From Nymphaea colorata (lineage: Eukaryota > Streptophyta > Magnoliopsida > Nymphaeales > Nymphaeaceae), in NCBI RefSeq assembly GCF_008831285.2, contig NC_045143.1:5651503-5715502 (forward strand): 64,000 bases of DNA, read 5' to 3'. Positions 37,861-50,594 of this stretch are shown piece by piece. The notes beneath the pieces are model-generated. The model searched no databases, was not told where the DNA came from, and saw nothing but the letters and a program-made list of their open reading frames with translations. The translations under genes were made by a program, and so were the position numbers. Numbering within the stretch: position 1 is the first letter of the stretch; the number at the start of each line of letters is the position of its first letter.

Positions 37861-40715
37861 TAACAAATATTGCTGTAATCAAGTCAGACATAACTTTGCT
37901 AAGTGGGTTTCTGCTTTCTCCTCTAAAGGTTGGGGAAACAGGAAACTTCAGTTTCACTCAAACGCGAGAATAAGAAATAGAAACAAAATTCAGGTCCTCC
38001 TCATTGGCTAGAGACTAGAGTGGAAACGATTGAGTTGAATCGGTAATGGGTATGAACTCTAAAATAATATTATATATTTTAAAATAAACAAATATTTCAA
38101 AATGTAATGATAAAAAATAAACTATTTTTTGAAAACAGCAAAGAATGGAATAGTGTACGACAAGCAGCACCACTGTATCAATCGATGAATCAAACTGAAT
38201 ATTACTTTTTTTAAGGGTATATTTGTTAGTTCGAGAAAATCAACTATGGATTTGAGATCAGACCTCCCTCCATTAAACCTCAAATCCCACGATTATGGAT
38301 GAAACATGAATCTAAACCTACGTTTTTCACTCACCTGGACCTCCAGGGTTTGTTTAAACAGCGATTCCGCTGAAAGGAGGATTTGAGATAGTGAGGATAA
38401 AAAATCGACAGGGAAACAAACGCTTCTGACTCGAGGAAACAGCATGACTTTGTTGCTCACTCTTCAGCAGGGACAAAGCTCCGGTTTTTTTGTTGTTGCA
38501 GGGATTGAATTATAGTTTCAAAATTTTAACGGGAGTTGAAAATTAAAATCTGAAGTGCGCCCGACCCCACCCCCTTCTCTTCAACATAAAAAACTTGTAA
38601 GCTCACCCTGAGATTTGATTAATTTGAAATCAGGCTAACGGCTGACCAGTCACCAGCCGTTGGTCCAACCAGCTAAACTAAACCCCTTAAGGTAATTGAT
38701 TTTACTTGAATAGGCTGATTGTTTCAATACTGCTACAAACTGTGTTTTTTTAGCTTTGCAGCAAGAACAAAGTCACTGGTTTTGAATGTTTGCCATCAAT
38801 TTAATGGTATTTCAAGTGAAGGGGAAGCTAATCCCACAACCCAATTGGGAGCATAAGCTCCCCCTTTCCACTTTCTGGAGAACAGCTGCTTGGGGGATAT
38901 TGTCCCTTTCCTCTTTCAACTTGGTGGTACTTGCAAGTCATCTTCATAATTAAGCAAGTCATTTATGAGCTTATGCAACAAACTGATTTACATCATGGAG
39001 ATGTTTGATTACTCCCAAGTTTGAAATTTATGGATCTGATGTGGATCTGACATGGCCGTGTTTTTGCCGATATAGCAAAAGGTCCATGATAAAATGTATG
39101 GTTCATCAAAGTAAGTATCTTAGGTCATATCTATACTTAAAATCCGTAATTTACTTCTTTGTATTAAGAAAGTATCAAATTTAAGATTGGAGGGGGAGAG
39201 TTTGAACTTAAATCCACAGTTCTCAAATCCTGAGGATCTCAAATCCAAGACTATCATACACTCCTTGAGTCAAAACTTATAGATGCTAGTGATACAGACT
39301 TCTAGCCTTCAAACACAGTTAAAGAATGATATAATTTCAAAATCAATTTAAAATATTTAAAATTATTTTTAAAATTCAAAGATAAAAATGTAAGGCAATA
39401 CAAGCCGATAAGTAAAACGAAAGGTAGCAAGCCTACGTGCTATATCAATGAGTTTGCACGGATACCCAACAATTAAAACGATGGAAAGAAGAACAAATTG
39501 CAAATTGAGGGTTTCGTTGGTCCTTTTCAAAACTTATTTTTATACAAATAGATACCATTAAGTCATTAAATTAAGATTCAGTACCACTCGACTTAATTTA
39601 GTTACCGTATGTTGGTACTAAAACTCACATTTTAGTTGTACAAATTTGAATGTGTGTACACATTCATGTTATTGTTTTGAGAAAAAGAGGTTTTCTTTAG
39701 AAAATTTGCATTAGAGGAAGAAACTGATTCCTCTTTGATAGCTGGCAAATGCATTCAATGATGCCAGATGCATTCAATGATGCCAGGACTTAAGAAGACG
39801 CCTTCCTCCGATCGTGGTCCTTCTCTTGACACACTGCCGGCGGCAACTGCCGTCTCCCGGCTGCCATTCTTTGCCTGCCCATTTGTGATGTTCCATGTGC
39901 TAGGAATGGAACCGTTGTCGCTGTTGTTATTGTTATTATTAAGTGGTAGATATTCACAGAAGAACAAACGGTGCTAGTCCGAGTGGCATTGCATAGCTAG
40001 TTGGGCAGACAATCACATCTACAACACATGATACTCCTTTGAAGTTTAAATAGCGGCAAGTGCAATGCTCCAATTGATTAGTGTATTGTAGGTCCACTCA
40101 AGTCCCAAAACAATCTTAATCCTCAGGAAAGAGGGCGAATAAGAGGTGCCGTATTAGCTGTGGCTCTTGACAATACTTTCAATTAACTTTATAAGTAAAA
40201 GAACAAGAAATAACCAGCCGTACTACCTGCCATCCAAACATCTGTGAGATTTAGGCAGGGTTCTGCCATACAAAAAACCAAAAGAAGTTCCTGCAATACA
40301 TATCAGAGAAATATTTATACGTAGTGGATTCAGATAACTAGAACCTTGAGAGATTCATTTCAATTAGCCATGCTGAAATTCAATCATGGACACATCATTC
40401 TGAGAAGATGTCCGTAAGAGGAAACATCTTGATACTTTCTTTTGGCTTCTCTCAGAAAAATTATGGAAAACCATAAAGCAAATTTAGGGTGTACAATCAT
40501 AACAGAGAAAAAGAGAAACAATTCTCCCAATTACTGCTGCTGTCAGATTCATATGGAACTAAGTGCCTGATACCTTCAAGACAGTTTAATTGTGAACGAT
40601 CTCATAATCTCCTTGATATCATATGGTCTTTTGGCATCTTGTTGCAATATCTAATTCAAACTAGCAAGGACTTCGCTCCAATTGTTTAGTCGGTGACGAT
40701 GCTGCAAAGGTATAG

Positions 40716-40746
<31 letters not shown>

Positions 40747-41043
40747 ATCCAAGCTTGTACTTGCAAGTAACGGAGATAAAACACAACAAACATTATTTTC
40801 TTCTGATGACTAAATACGCAAAACCAAACTCCAGATTAGCTTTGACACAAAACTATCCGCATTATAAGACAAAGAAGGTGCTTAACATGCACAGCACCTA
40901 TCATCTATTTCAACATGATTATCTAACAGGATAGCATAATAGCTTCAACAGCATCAATTGGCTACAAAAGCAACAAAACTTATTCAGCAAAAAGCACGGA
41001 GGCACCAAGATAGAGTACGAAGGGCATGGACTAGATGGCATCC

Positions 41044-42978
41044 CTAGAGAACCTTGAGGATGTCTTCAGCACTACTAACGGTGAAGGCGCCACCTTCTTC
41101 GATGTTGGCCAGCTTCACTTGCAGATTATCTACCAACAGTGCAAACCTGCGGGAGCGGACACCAAGCCCTTTCTCAGAGAGATCAAGCTCAAGGCCAAGG
41201 GCATGAGTGTAAGCTGCTGAACCATCTGCCAGGAACTTGACATGCTTGTTGTGGGGGTATGTCTGAGCCCAAGCCTTCATCACAAAGGGATCATTGACTG
41301 CAGAAGAAGAGTTAGCACACGGAAAGGAATCTTGAGAAACAAAGAAAAACGCTGCACATGAATCTCTGATACATCATCATAGAACGAAGCACTTTCCTAT
41401 CAAACAACGGTTCAAAGACTAAACTCTTAATTAACCTGTCAGTTGCAGGGCTCTGAGTGAGCCTTACATACTTTAGCAGCCCAAAAACCAACCCAAATGG
41501 GGATACTGAAAAAGGAATGAACCGTGCCAGTCACTAACGATTGCAATGTCAAATTGTTAGTGCAGCAACGTCAATAATACTTATAAAAGACTAATTTCTG
41601 CATGGAAATGATTTACTATCAGTGCTCCTAATATTTAATGCCAAGCCGGGTGTTAAAGTCCCCAAAAAGGCAAGTTGGATACACAATAGAATCAGAAATG
41701 AGAAAACGTGAATAATTTTCAGCTAACTTGAGAAACAGGAAACATCTGTTTCCATCATCAGCTCATTTTCTATGTGCTTTTGTTGCATGGCAACGTCTGT
41801 TAAACATTCTAGACTGAGAGTTCAATCGTTCTCCCCGAGTTGAGGTGGGAATGCCATGGATAAACATAAAAGAACCTTCATTGGAAAGAAGAGAACCGCC
41901 CAACCCTCAAAACATAGTGGATTCACACCTGAAACTTGTTTATATGCCAAAATAATGAAAAACTCACCACTCAAGAGCAAAATTTCATCGATGCCCTTTG
42001 ATTTCAATTCCTCAGCATGATCAATGAAGCCCGGAGCATGCTTCAAGCTGCAGAAAACTGATATAATCACTAACCGCCAATAATTTCTATGGAAAACGAA
42101 AATGGCCAGAGAAACAGAAAGAGTAAAAAGTAAGAAACTACTCGGAAATAAAACTCTTTCTGGAAGGAAGAAGAGCTTATCATTATCATCAATTTTAGAG
42201 AGTTATTGTCCCAAATAATGTGGCGATGCACCGTGGTCGGATTCGAACAATAGATCTCCCGATTAGGACAGCTGAAACGCCAAAAGAACCGGCCACTAAT
42301 CCCAACGCAAAATGTGAAGATACTTCCTCTGCTTGTGCTAAACAACACTCTTCCTAGATTATCCCCTTCTTTAAGATAAGTGGCTACATTATAACTCCTT
42401 CCTCTGTAGAGTAATATCTCATTTTCTCTAGATAAATGGATACATTCTAACTTCCTCCATAGAGACATGCTCAAATAGACTCATTGAAGGTAATTTTGAC
42501 TGGTTGGTGTTCATCCCACTTCTGTGGAAAAAAGAGGTACGAGCATGATTCCACCCAAAACGGTCTAAGAACTCTCTCTCTTTTTCATTCCTATTTGAAT
42601 CGACAGGGTATTCAAGCAAACTGTCGATGTTGATGGTAAAAGACCAGATCGGGAGCGAAATACCCACAGGTGGGTGGGTGGGTCGGCTTAAGATCTTCAC
42701 GTCGAAAGAGAGAACAAGAGTTCAAGACCCCAGGTGCGCCTCTAGAGGTCTGGCATCACCAGATTTGGGAAAGAAGAAGGAGGTCCACACAGTGAGGAGA
42801 GGATGAAAGAAAGACAAACAGACCTGCAGGTTGGGGTGAAGGCGCCGGGGACTCCGAAAAGGATGACCTTCTTGCCGGCGGCCAGGGAGTGAACGGTGGC
42901 CTGCTGCAGATTGTCCTCCGCGTCGAAGTAGGAGAGAGTGCCGTCGGGGAGGGTGGCGCCCACTGCAATCGGTGCCAT
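41044..42978 (-). CDS. Type II peroxiredoxin (PRXIIB-like), cytosolic
   Basis: Reduces hydrogen peroxide and alkyl hydroperoxides using thiol donors such as glutaredoxin or thioredoxin. Three exons: 42824-42978, 41968-42047 and 41044-41297, with GT-AG borders and phases 2 then 1. They give 162 residues, the same length as Arabidopsis PRXIIB. The start [13 protein letters not shown] has no transit peptide, so a cytosolic location is expected. The peroxidatic site [10 protein letters not shown] (Cys51) is intact, as are [30 protein letters not shown] and the [10 protein letters not shown] end. The second cysteine, near residue 76 in Arabidopsis (EIICFS), is replaced: here the segment reads DEILLLSV, leaving Cys51 as the only cysteine. 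From memory, a rice homologue shows a similar ILLVS, so this looks like a lineage variant rather than a defect. Confidence 0.96.
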
Positions 42979-43080
42979 CTCTCTCTCTCACACGCAGAGA
43001 AAAGTAATGACAGAGGGGGTCGAAGAAGAACCAACGGCCGAGCAAGAGGCGGAGATGAGAGGACTGGTGAGTGCGCGTGT

Positions 43081-43090
43081 CTATATATAG
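43081..43090 (-). promoter_or_regulatory. Candidate TATA box of the peroxiredoxin gene
   Basis: CTATATATAG lies about 103 bp upstream of the start codon. It is palindromic, and a CT/GA-rich leader follows toward the ATG. The spacing suits a plant core promoter. Confidence 0.55.
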
Positions 43091-44467
43091 AGAGAGATCG
43101 GTGGTGCTGGTGGACCAATTGAATGCGCGACTTACCCACCTTATGGGAGCCAATTCGTGTGAACATTAAGATTCTTCAGGTTTGAAGGTTTGGTTTCTTC
43201 TTCTTCCTTCTGTTTCCAAAGAAAATTCCACAAATTTTTAAGTTGATTTCAATCCAATTCGGCTGCCCACTAAAACGCCAAACACGCTAACTTTCTCACT
43301 TTATAGAAATTTTTTTGGTGATTTCAAAACAAAAAGATGGTTACATTTTTTTCCCCAATATCTTCTTCTAGTACTAAGTTACACTTTTGTTGTTTTAGTA
43401 GTAATCACAAAAAACGCTTTATTTTTAAAAAAACGCAAAAAAAAACGAGGAAATGTTATTTAAAACTTAAAAAACGTGTTTTTCACATTTTTTCAGGTTT
43501 TTCATTTTTCAATGCTAAATAGATTTTTTCGTTCTTTATTTTTTATTTGTTGCAAATTTACTTATTTTTTTGATGTTTGTGTTATTAATTTCTTATTAAT
43601 TTTATTTTTTCTTATTTTTATTTTTTTAGTTTTTTTTTTAAAGTACCGTTTTTCTTTTCTTTTTTTTTTATTTCAAATCCACCGTAGAGAAAAACCTTAC
43701 CCGTTAAAACTCTTAGATATTATTTGTGACTATGGTTTTAACGTTTTTATTAATAAAAATTTTATTTGTAAATTTGTTTAATAAAATTTTTAATGAAAAG
43801 TACAGCTTTCACTAAAGTCTTATAAACTTGATTTTTTTTTTTACTTACAAACAATAGTAGGCTGAAAAAGGGAAATTCCTAATACTTAAAGACATAGATT
43901 GTAGTCAGAACGTATCCAATTATCTAGAGAAAAAGAGAAAATAATTTCAAAAATAAATGCAAAAGTAATAAAAACTAAAAATTAGTAATTCTTAAAATAG
44001 TTTCAAAAGTTGACGTATGACCCACCGCCGATTCGATTCGGCCGGCAAAATTCATCTTCACTTCGACCCAATTCCTCAATGCAGTCGATTAAGATGAATA
44101 TTAAGAACAAAAACAAAAAATATTTATTGATCCGATCTTAACAGCAAATCTTTAATAACTTTTTTTGGAATATTCCAAGATCCTGAACGACAGATACGCA
44201 GACGATTTCATGCCTTTTTTTTTTTTTCTTTTTCACTCTCTCTCAAATTCAGACTTGTCACGATACAAGATCGGTTTGTGAAGAGAAAAGTTGCGGATCG
44301 GTGAATCGGCCGAATCGCCGATTCAGGTAAAACGTCGCGTTCCACAGACGAAAAGATGTGTACAAACATTGTCGTTTCAGGCTTCGAATAACTCCAAAGA
44401 ATTACGCGGTGCAGCCTCCGGCCGGCGCCACACTGACCGACTCTTTTGTGGCGCGTTCTCAATACTC

Positions 44468-44471
<4 letters not shown>

Positions 44472-44526
<55 letters not shown>
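44472..44526. repeat. (TA)n microsatellite
   Basis: An uninterrupted TA array of about 27 units. Confidence 0.95.
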
Positions 44527-44528
<2 letters not shown>

Positions 44529-44639
44529 CAAATATTTCAAGCCATCAATAATGTAAAAATACACATATTTTGTAAGTTGGTGTGAGCAGTTTTGCCACTG
44601 ATTGGTGGTAGACCGACTTGAGAATAAAAATGTCAATAC

Positions 44640-44990
44640 ATCTTATTTGATGCTAAAAAAAACAGATTGGTTTTAGATTTAAGTAATGACACTTGATGGG
44701 GTTTGAACTTGGATATGCATAAATATATGATCGGATTTAGTTTTAAATAAATAGCATATATCCAATGTTGTTAGATTTTGAAAATTAGTTAGATTTGGTT
44801 CAAAATTTGGACTTGGATTCAGATATGAATGTGGAAGTCAGATTCAAACTGTGAAATCAAGGATTCAGATTTAGATTTGACTTTTCATTGTTCATATTCA
44901 AATACAAATATTTGAATATACGAACAGTGGATACAACGAAAGGTACATCCGACTCAAATCTGATCCGTTGACATCCGAGAGAAAGGTAAA
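44640..44990 (+). repeat. Dispersed AT-rich repeat, copy 1
   Basis: Contains the exact 19-mer GATTTAGTTTTAAATAAAT at 44734-44752, amid many variants of GGATTTAGATTTGA / CAGATATGAAT. The same 19-mer recurs at 59408 and, reversed, at 49636. Borders are approximate. There is no ORF. The type of element is unknown. Confidence 0.65.
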
Positions 44991-47218
44991 GAGTTCTAAT
45001 TCCATTATTGAAAATTTGTAGGGCCTCAAGCATTACTAGGCATTGATGTTTCTATTCTGAGACTTGTTGGAGGAGACTGACTTTGAGAGGAATTAAAGTC
45101 TAATTCCATAATATTTTACAGCTTCCACCAGTGGACTTTGAGTCGTCTGCGGTGCTCTTCCACTTTTGTCGGGGAAGACTGACTTGTACACATACAAACA
45201 CACGCACACGGGGACAAAAAATTCTAGACCCCTTGAAATAGATTAATATCAAAATAATTTTTGCTCAATCAAACTTTATGATGAAGAGTTATTTTATAAA
45301 AAAAATGTAGATTAAGACGGCCATGCATTTTTTAAGTGCGAGTATGCTTTAATTAGTGGATCTTGTAGCACTACAACCTTGGTGGCAGAAAATCAATATT
45401 TTTCATAAAAATATCTTGAATTCAAGCATAACAAATCTTGGCATAACTTTACACCCGAATGGATGTCGGCATAACTCACGCCTCATTTTTCCCATTAGAT
45501 CATCCATTTGCCTTGTTTGTTTGCCATGTTTGCTTTCATTGTAACCGTTGCTTGTAATACAATTTTGTCTCGAACTCAATCCCTCAAGGGAGTTGGTACA
45601 ATAGATGGAGCAGAGGATGGAAGGTGGAATTTCTCCGTTTTGAGCTTTTAGGGTGTTAATTTTCTGTGCTATAAGATTGAATTGCATGCGTATGTCTGTG
45701 CACGCAACAAACATGCACCCAAAAAAGACAGAAGGGAGTGGGGACATTTTACAAATTATTTATAAAGCTATGCACATTTTATTTTTTTCACATTTTTTCA
45801 TAATTTAGCCTCTTTTTTTTTTACTTTAATGAAGACATTTTTGTTATTATATACCCTCGTGCATGCTAACCAACTTGTTGTGCTGCAAAAGAAGAGATAC
45901 CAGTATGCAAGTTGAAACATAATGAGACTACACCTTGAGATATTGAAAGTAGGTTAGGTATTCTGGGGATGGGTGGAAGGGTAGAGGCTTCGGCTCTTTT
46001 CTTGATAGGTAAAATAAAATACTCTTTTTACTTAACAACAAAATTGTTTGGAACTTTACCCTATCTTCATCAAAACTAAAAAACTTTCATTTTTCCTTGT
46101 CATCATAACCTATGGATTTTGATTTTAAGGTATTTATTGAAAAATAAGACTAAATCTGAGTCTGAATCCAATCAAAATATTCATTTAAATATGGTCGGAA
46201 ATCAAATCCATTCAGATATTCTTTTCAATTCAAATTTGATTTGATTTCTTGATCAGGAGGTAATTTTTTTTTCACAATTGTCTTTGGTCGAATGTCCAAT
46301 TCAAATCCAATCCACTGATCAAACACCCCTTAGATAGTTACAGCTGTTTAGACAGTTATATCTGTGTGGTTTTTTGAGCTTTGAAAGAAAGTGCAGGCAC
46401 ATTGGTTTTGGAAAAAAAAAAAATCCAAAAATATGTAAAGTAGAATGAGTTATGACATGCATTTAGGGCACCAAAATGAGCCAACTTTGGCAGGTCCAAA
46501 CTCTAAGTCAGGCCTTAGTTTTCGTTCTGGATGCATGCTCAACGTGTTATACCCTTTCACTTCTGATGATAAAGTTATATCACGTTACCATCACAGGTGA
46601 AATGCCATAACAAACAACTTAGTTAGACTAGCATGATACCAGCTTCCCTTCAGCCTACCATATGCAAACTGGAAAATTTCAGATTTATTATAGACAAGTT
46701 TGAAATTAGAACAAACATATAGACTTCAGTGAAAATTTTGATTCACGAAAGACTGGGATTTCAAGTTTAAAAAATGGAGTGCACATGAAGTTAAGAAACA
46801 GAATGAATCTCAGGTACCTCAATGCAACCAAGAATTGACTTTATTCCTCTCCCAATAATATCTTCACCATCTTACTAAATTTTTTTAAGCCTCGTTTGAA
46901 TTAAACTAATTAACTGGAACTAGGAAAGAGCTAATGCTGATCAGTGTGTCTCAAGTGGCAGCAGTTCACCTTCCCTCTACTGCCATAACAGCAAACAACA
47001 CCATTTGGTAGTACCAAGATAATAATCACATATATGTTCTTCATGATCCGGTTCGCCAGTCCGGATTAGTGTTTGATTTTGAATTTTTTTGTCCAATCTT
47101 GGAATGGTTCTAACCGCCTTTAATCATATGCAGGATTATTTTTGACATACCATCATGCTTTTGATATTTTAATCAATTATCATGGCCTTGACTTAAGTAG
47201 CACCTAGATTAGGCATGG

Positions 47219-47370
47219 GCATCGGGCCGGGCCGGGCCGGCCCTATCCGGCCCGTCGGGCCTCTCAGCCCAGCCCGGGCCCGGCCTGATCCGGCCCCCGT
47301 CGGGCCGCTCAGCTTGGGCCCGGCCCGATAGCCCGGGTCTCAGCCAGGGCCCGGCCTGGCCCAGCGTCCG
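47219..47370. repeat. GC-rich GGGCCGG low-complexity block
   Basis: Dense GGGCCGGGCC / CCCGGCCC units in otherwise AT-rich DNA. It contains several palindromic GGGCCC and CCCGGG sites. Confidence 0.9.
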
Positions 47371-47397
47371 GACCCCCTTTCCCCGCTCGTCGCCCTT

Positions 47398-47578
47398 TGA
47401 TGGAGGAGGAGGGGGAGGGGGAGCGGCGAGAGAGACAGAGGAGGAGGGAGAGGGAGACGGAGGAGCAGAGAGGGAGACAAAGGAGGAGCGGGAGCAGAGA
47501 GGGAGAGGGGAAGCGGAGAGGGAGAGGGGGAGCAGAGAGGGAGTGAGGGAGACGGAGGGAAGAGAAAGAGATCGCTGT
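47398..47578. repeat. Purine-only tract (GGA/GAGAGG)
   Basis: Nearly pure purine on the plus strand, made of GAGGAGGGGGAG and GAGAGGGAGAC units. The minus-strand ORF across it and the GC block (47209-47595) reads serine/proline-rich low complexity and is not called as a gene. Confidence 0.85.
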
Positions 47579-49399
47579 GTGTCTCTAGGTAACAAATGGC
47601 GTCTCTTGAGGTTTACAACTGTTGCTGAGAGAGTGGCACGGCCGGTGGTGTCTCCGATCCAGAATCAGTTATGAATAGACAAAAAAAAAAAAATACTGTT
47701 AAAAGAATCACTTCAAAACGAAAATGAAATAAAAATAACTAAAAATAAAAGCAATTTCTTGTTGATTAATATCGGAAACAATTCAAAATGGAGTGTATAA
47801 CTTGTCGTCCCCTCTTATCGGTCAATGAATGAATTGATTTGCCACCGAGTTAAATAATCCAAATTGGTGCTACGTTTCTTTAGTTTAAACAAACAAACAG
47901 AACTTTCCGGTACCCTTTTAGCGCGTCTTCTTGAAGGTTTACCTAACTTCATAAATGAAGAAGCCAATCGATGCTGAGGTACTATTTAGATGACGGCTTA
48001 AGCCCAGTCTTAATTTTGTTTGGGTGATGTGGAAATTGGGTTTGTCAAAAACCCAGTTTCATAAAACTCGTTTCCACATAGCACCTGAAAAATCTTCTCC
48101 CTCAGGCTTTTCATGGAAAAATGAGTTTTACTTCATTCCTCAAGTTTGAGTCTTACAGTCAAGTACAAATAACAGTTTTTGGTGTGAGCATGAGGTTAAC
48201 AACTCATCACCCATAAAAGTGGCTTGAAGGACCCTGATCCCCCCTTCTTTTAGGGTCCTTGTCTACCGCAAGGATCGAACTGTTTTACCCAACCATCTGG
48301 CTGACCAATTTTCGAACGCTACTTTAAAAGATCCCTATTTGGAAAACATGATTGTAGCAAAATATCGGTTTTTCAAGGCATCATTCAGACGCTACCTTGG
48401 TGTTGATTGGTCACGATGAAGGTCATCCGGAGCCTGCCCATCGGTAGGAACCCAAGAAGCGACCATTTCCTGTCTTTAATTGTACTCAAAATCATATCAA
48501 TTGGAATCAACTTGAATTCGAATTGCATTGGTGGAGAAAATGATGTTATCTACCGAATATTTTTATTATTTTTGTACTTTTGTTTTTATTAACTAATGGT
48601 ACTAATTTAACCATGGTACTACTCCCTATTAGTTAAGCGTCATAGGCTGTGGTCTTTCTAACACTATAACTCTCCATTATCCTATTAGTTTCCGGTGGCC
48701 GAACATGGTGTTCCCCGGCAGGTCCTGCTGCCGGAAATGAGGCTTGGGAAGCCGCCACTGCCCGTATGAACCGACGATTTTTTTTGTCCTTCGATTTCCC
48801 TTATTGTTTCTTCGCTAGATTTCGAGCAGTAAAGCTTGGGAGATACTTGCATTATGCCCTTATGAAGATCATTAATTTAGATACTTCCTTACTTGACTCT
48901 TCGGTACTATGATATATCCTTGCATCACACTCTTACGAAGATCATTAATTTTCGAAATTAAGTTGTTTTGAATGACATTTAATCTTTATTTTAACAAGTA
49001 ACTGCTTGTTATAAACTAGTGTAGCTGTGAATTCCTGTGGATGGCAGTTGGGCAGATGAACAATTAAAATTTGTTCAGTGTCAGTCTTATGAGGGCAAGA
49101 CTACAAAAATTCATGTGAAGACAAAGTTGAGACAAATTTCATTTTTTTCCCACAACTTGTTACGAATATCAAAACAAACAACTTCAAATTGAAACTCAGA
49201 AGTTGTTATAGTGAAACTTAAAAGAAAAGAAAATCAGCCAAAAGCTTGAGTTCGTGTAAGAGGCCGTTTGACCTCGCCGGATCTTAGATCTGAGAGACAT
49301 CGGCCCCAGCATTTAGATTAATGTTTCGGAAGGCAAGTCAATGGATCTCAAGCTTTGACATCCACAGACCTCATTTAGATTAATGTCATCGTACTCCCA

Positions 49400-49830
49400 C
49401 AATTTGGTAGGATTAGAGATCAGAGCTGAATCGAATATACATCTAACCACATCTGCTTTTTTTGGAAATTCACTTATTCAGATTCAAATACAAACAAGAG
49501 AAGTTATATCTGAACCCAAAAATCCAATTTCACAACCAATCTAAATCTGATTTTTGTATTCATATCCAACTCTCGATCTAAATTTTGAATTCAATCTGGC
49601 CAATTTTCAAAATGTAACAGTACTAGATATATGATATTTATTTAAAACTAAATCTGATCTAAATCTGATTGGATGTTTATGTATATACGAATATGATCGG
49701 ATGCCATTTCTTAAATCTGAGTCCAATTAGATTTTTTAATCATATATTAAATTTCTTACATATCCAATTTTTTGGGATGGTTCAGTCATATATTCGATTT
49801 GAATCAGGTATATTGAGAGAGAGAGGGACC
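49400..49830 (-). repeat. Dispersed AT-rich repeat, copy 2 (reverse)
   Basis: Carries the reverse complement of the shared 19-mer (ATTTATTTAAAACTAAATC) at 49636-49654, within AT-rich sequence with repeated AAATCTGAT / CCAATCTAAAT. Ends near a GA stretch at about 49813. Borders are approximate. Confidence 0.65.
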
Positions 49831-50594
49831 GTTTAATTGTTAGCAGACATAAGACATAAAGGTTTACCAACTTCTAAGTTATCGAGTGTGACTTGATCTA
49901 ATGTTTTTGTATAAAAACACATAAATAGAAGTACATGTACAATTTAAAACGTATTAATTGAAGCCACAGGCCAATTCAAGGTCGACTCATTCTAATTTAT
50001 TTATTTTGCAAATCAATATAATATTTAAAGTCATTGTCAAGTTTATAAAATAAAAAACTAAAACCATATAAGCCAATAAGTAACGATATATATTTATCGG
50101 CTAATACGCCGTATCAGTAAGTTAAAAACCCATACGGCACTCAATTATACTTTCTCCAAACACTGATTAACTTCATCCTTTCATTTGACAAGTAATCCTA
50201 CAAAGGGAATGGATCGAGTCGATCGTTGACGAAGCTAGTTATATGCACCATCACTGTGCATGAAATTTTGGTGCAGATCTGATACTGCCATATGTTATGG
50301 GGTCATATGCCCCAAGGCCCATTGATGATTTTTTATTTATATATTTAGTGGAAAAGAATTTCTGCCCATGCACAGAAGCTTTAGTGCCTGTGGGACTCAC
50401 TCGCGCTCAAAGTTTTTATGCTTACGAAGGTAATTAAAAACGTTGGATCATGCTTCCGTTCATGACAAATACTTTCATACCAATTTCTTTTATTTATGGT
50501 CTGGCCAACCTCATGGACCGGCCTGGCCGTGTAACACGCCAATGTTTATTAAGATCGACACAATGAGACACGATCAACCAACAAAAAACTAGTC

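Larger units (their letters stand above)
32731..41043. other. Long gene-poor region between ROP and peroxiredoxin
   Basis: Over 8 kb without a supported gene. It contains two stretches (about 34900-35110 and 38480-38600) that look like short non-autonomous element remnants, the first with a CATGCCGGCATG palindrome. It also holds several short tandem duplications, a GA array, a probable MITE (listed separately), a 22-bp duplication GCATTCAATGATGCCAG at about 39750-39786, and a CT array near 40714-40746. ORFs here are short, often overlap on both strands, and match no domain I recognise. Confidence 0.5.
43091..50594. other. Gene-poor AT-rich region
   Basis: About 7.5 kb without a supported gene. 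The part at 43300-43860 is extremely T/A-rich, and its ORFs (for example 43476-43781) are low-complexity artefacts. The region also holds the TA array, two copies of the dispersed AT-rich repeat, and the GGGCC/purine block listed separately. A stretch near 46140-46330 resembles the same dispersed repeat. A segment around 48250-48290 has a tRNA-like GATCGAA but no cloverleaf. Confidence 0.55.

Noticed and set aside
42722-43166. Overlapping minus-strand ORFs around the peroxiredoxin start
   Set aside because: Two alternative frames over exon 1 and the 5' leader; only the MAPIAVG frame continues into exons 2 and 3.
43476-43781. 101-codon ORF rich in Phe and Leu
   Set aside because: An artefact of an extremely T-rich stretch.
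47209-47595. 128-codon minus-strand ORF
   Set aside because: Translation of a GC-rich repeat and purine tract; low-complexity Ser/Pro/Leu only.
48250-48300. tRNA-like GATCGAA motif
   Set aside because: No acceptor stem, D-arm or anticodon arm could be folded around it.
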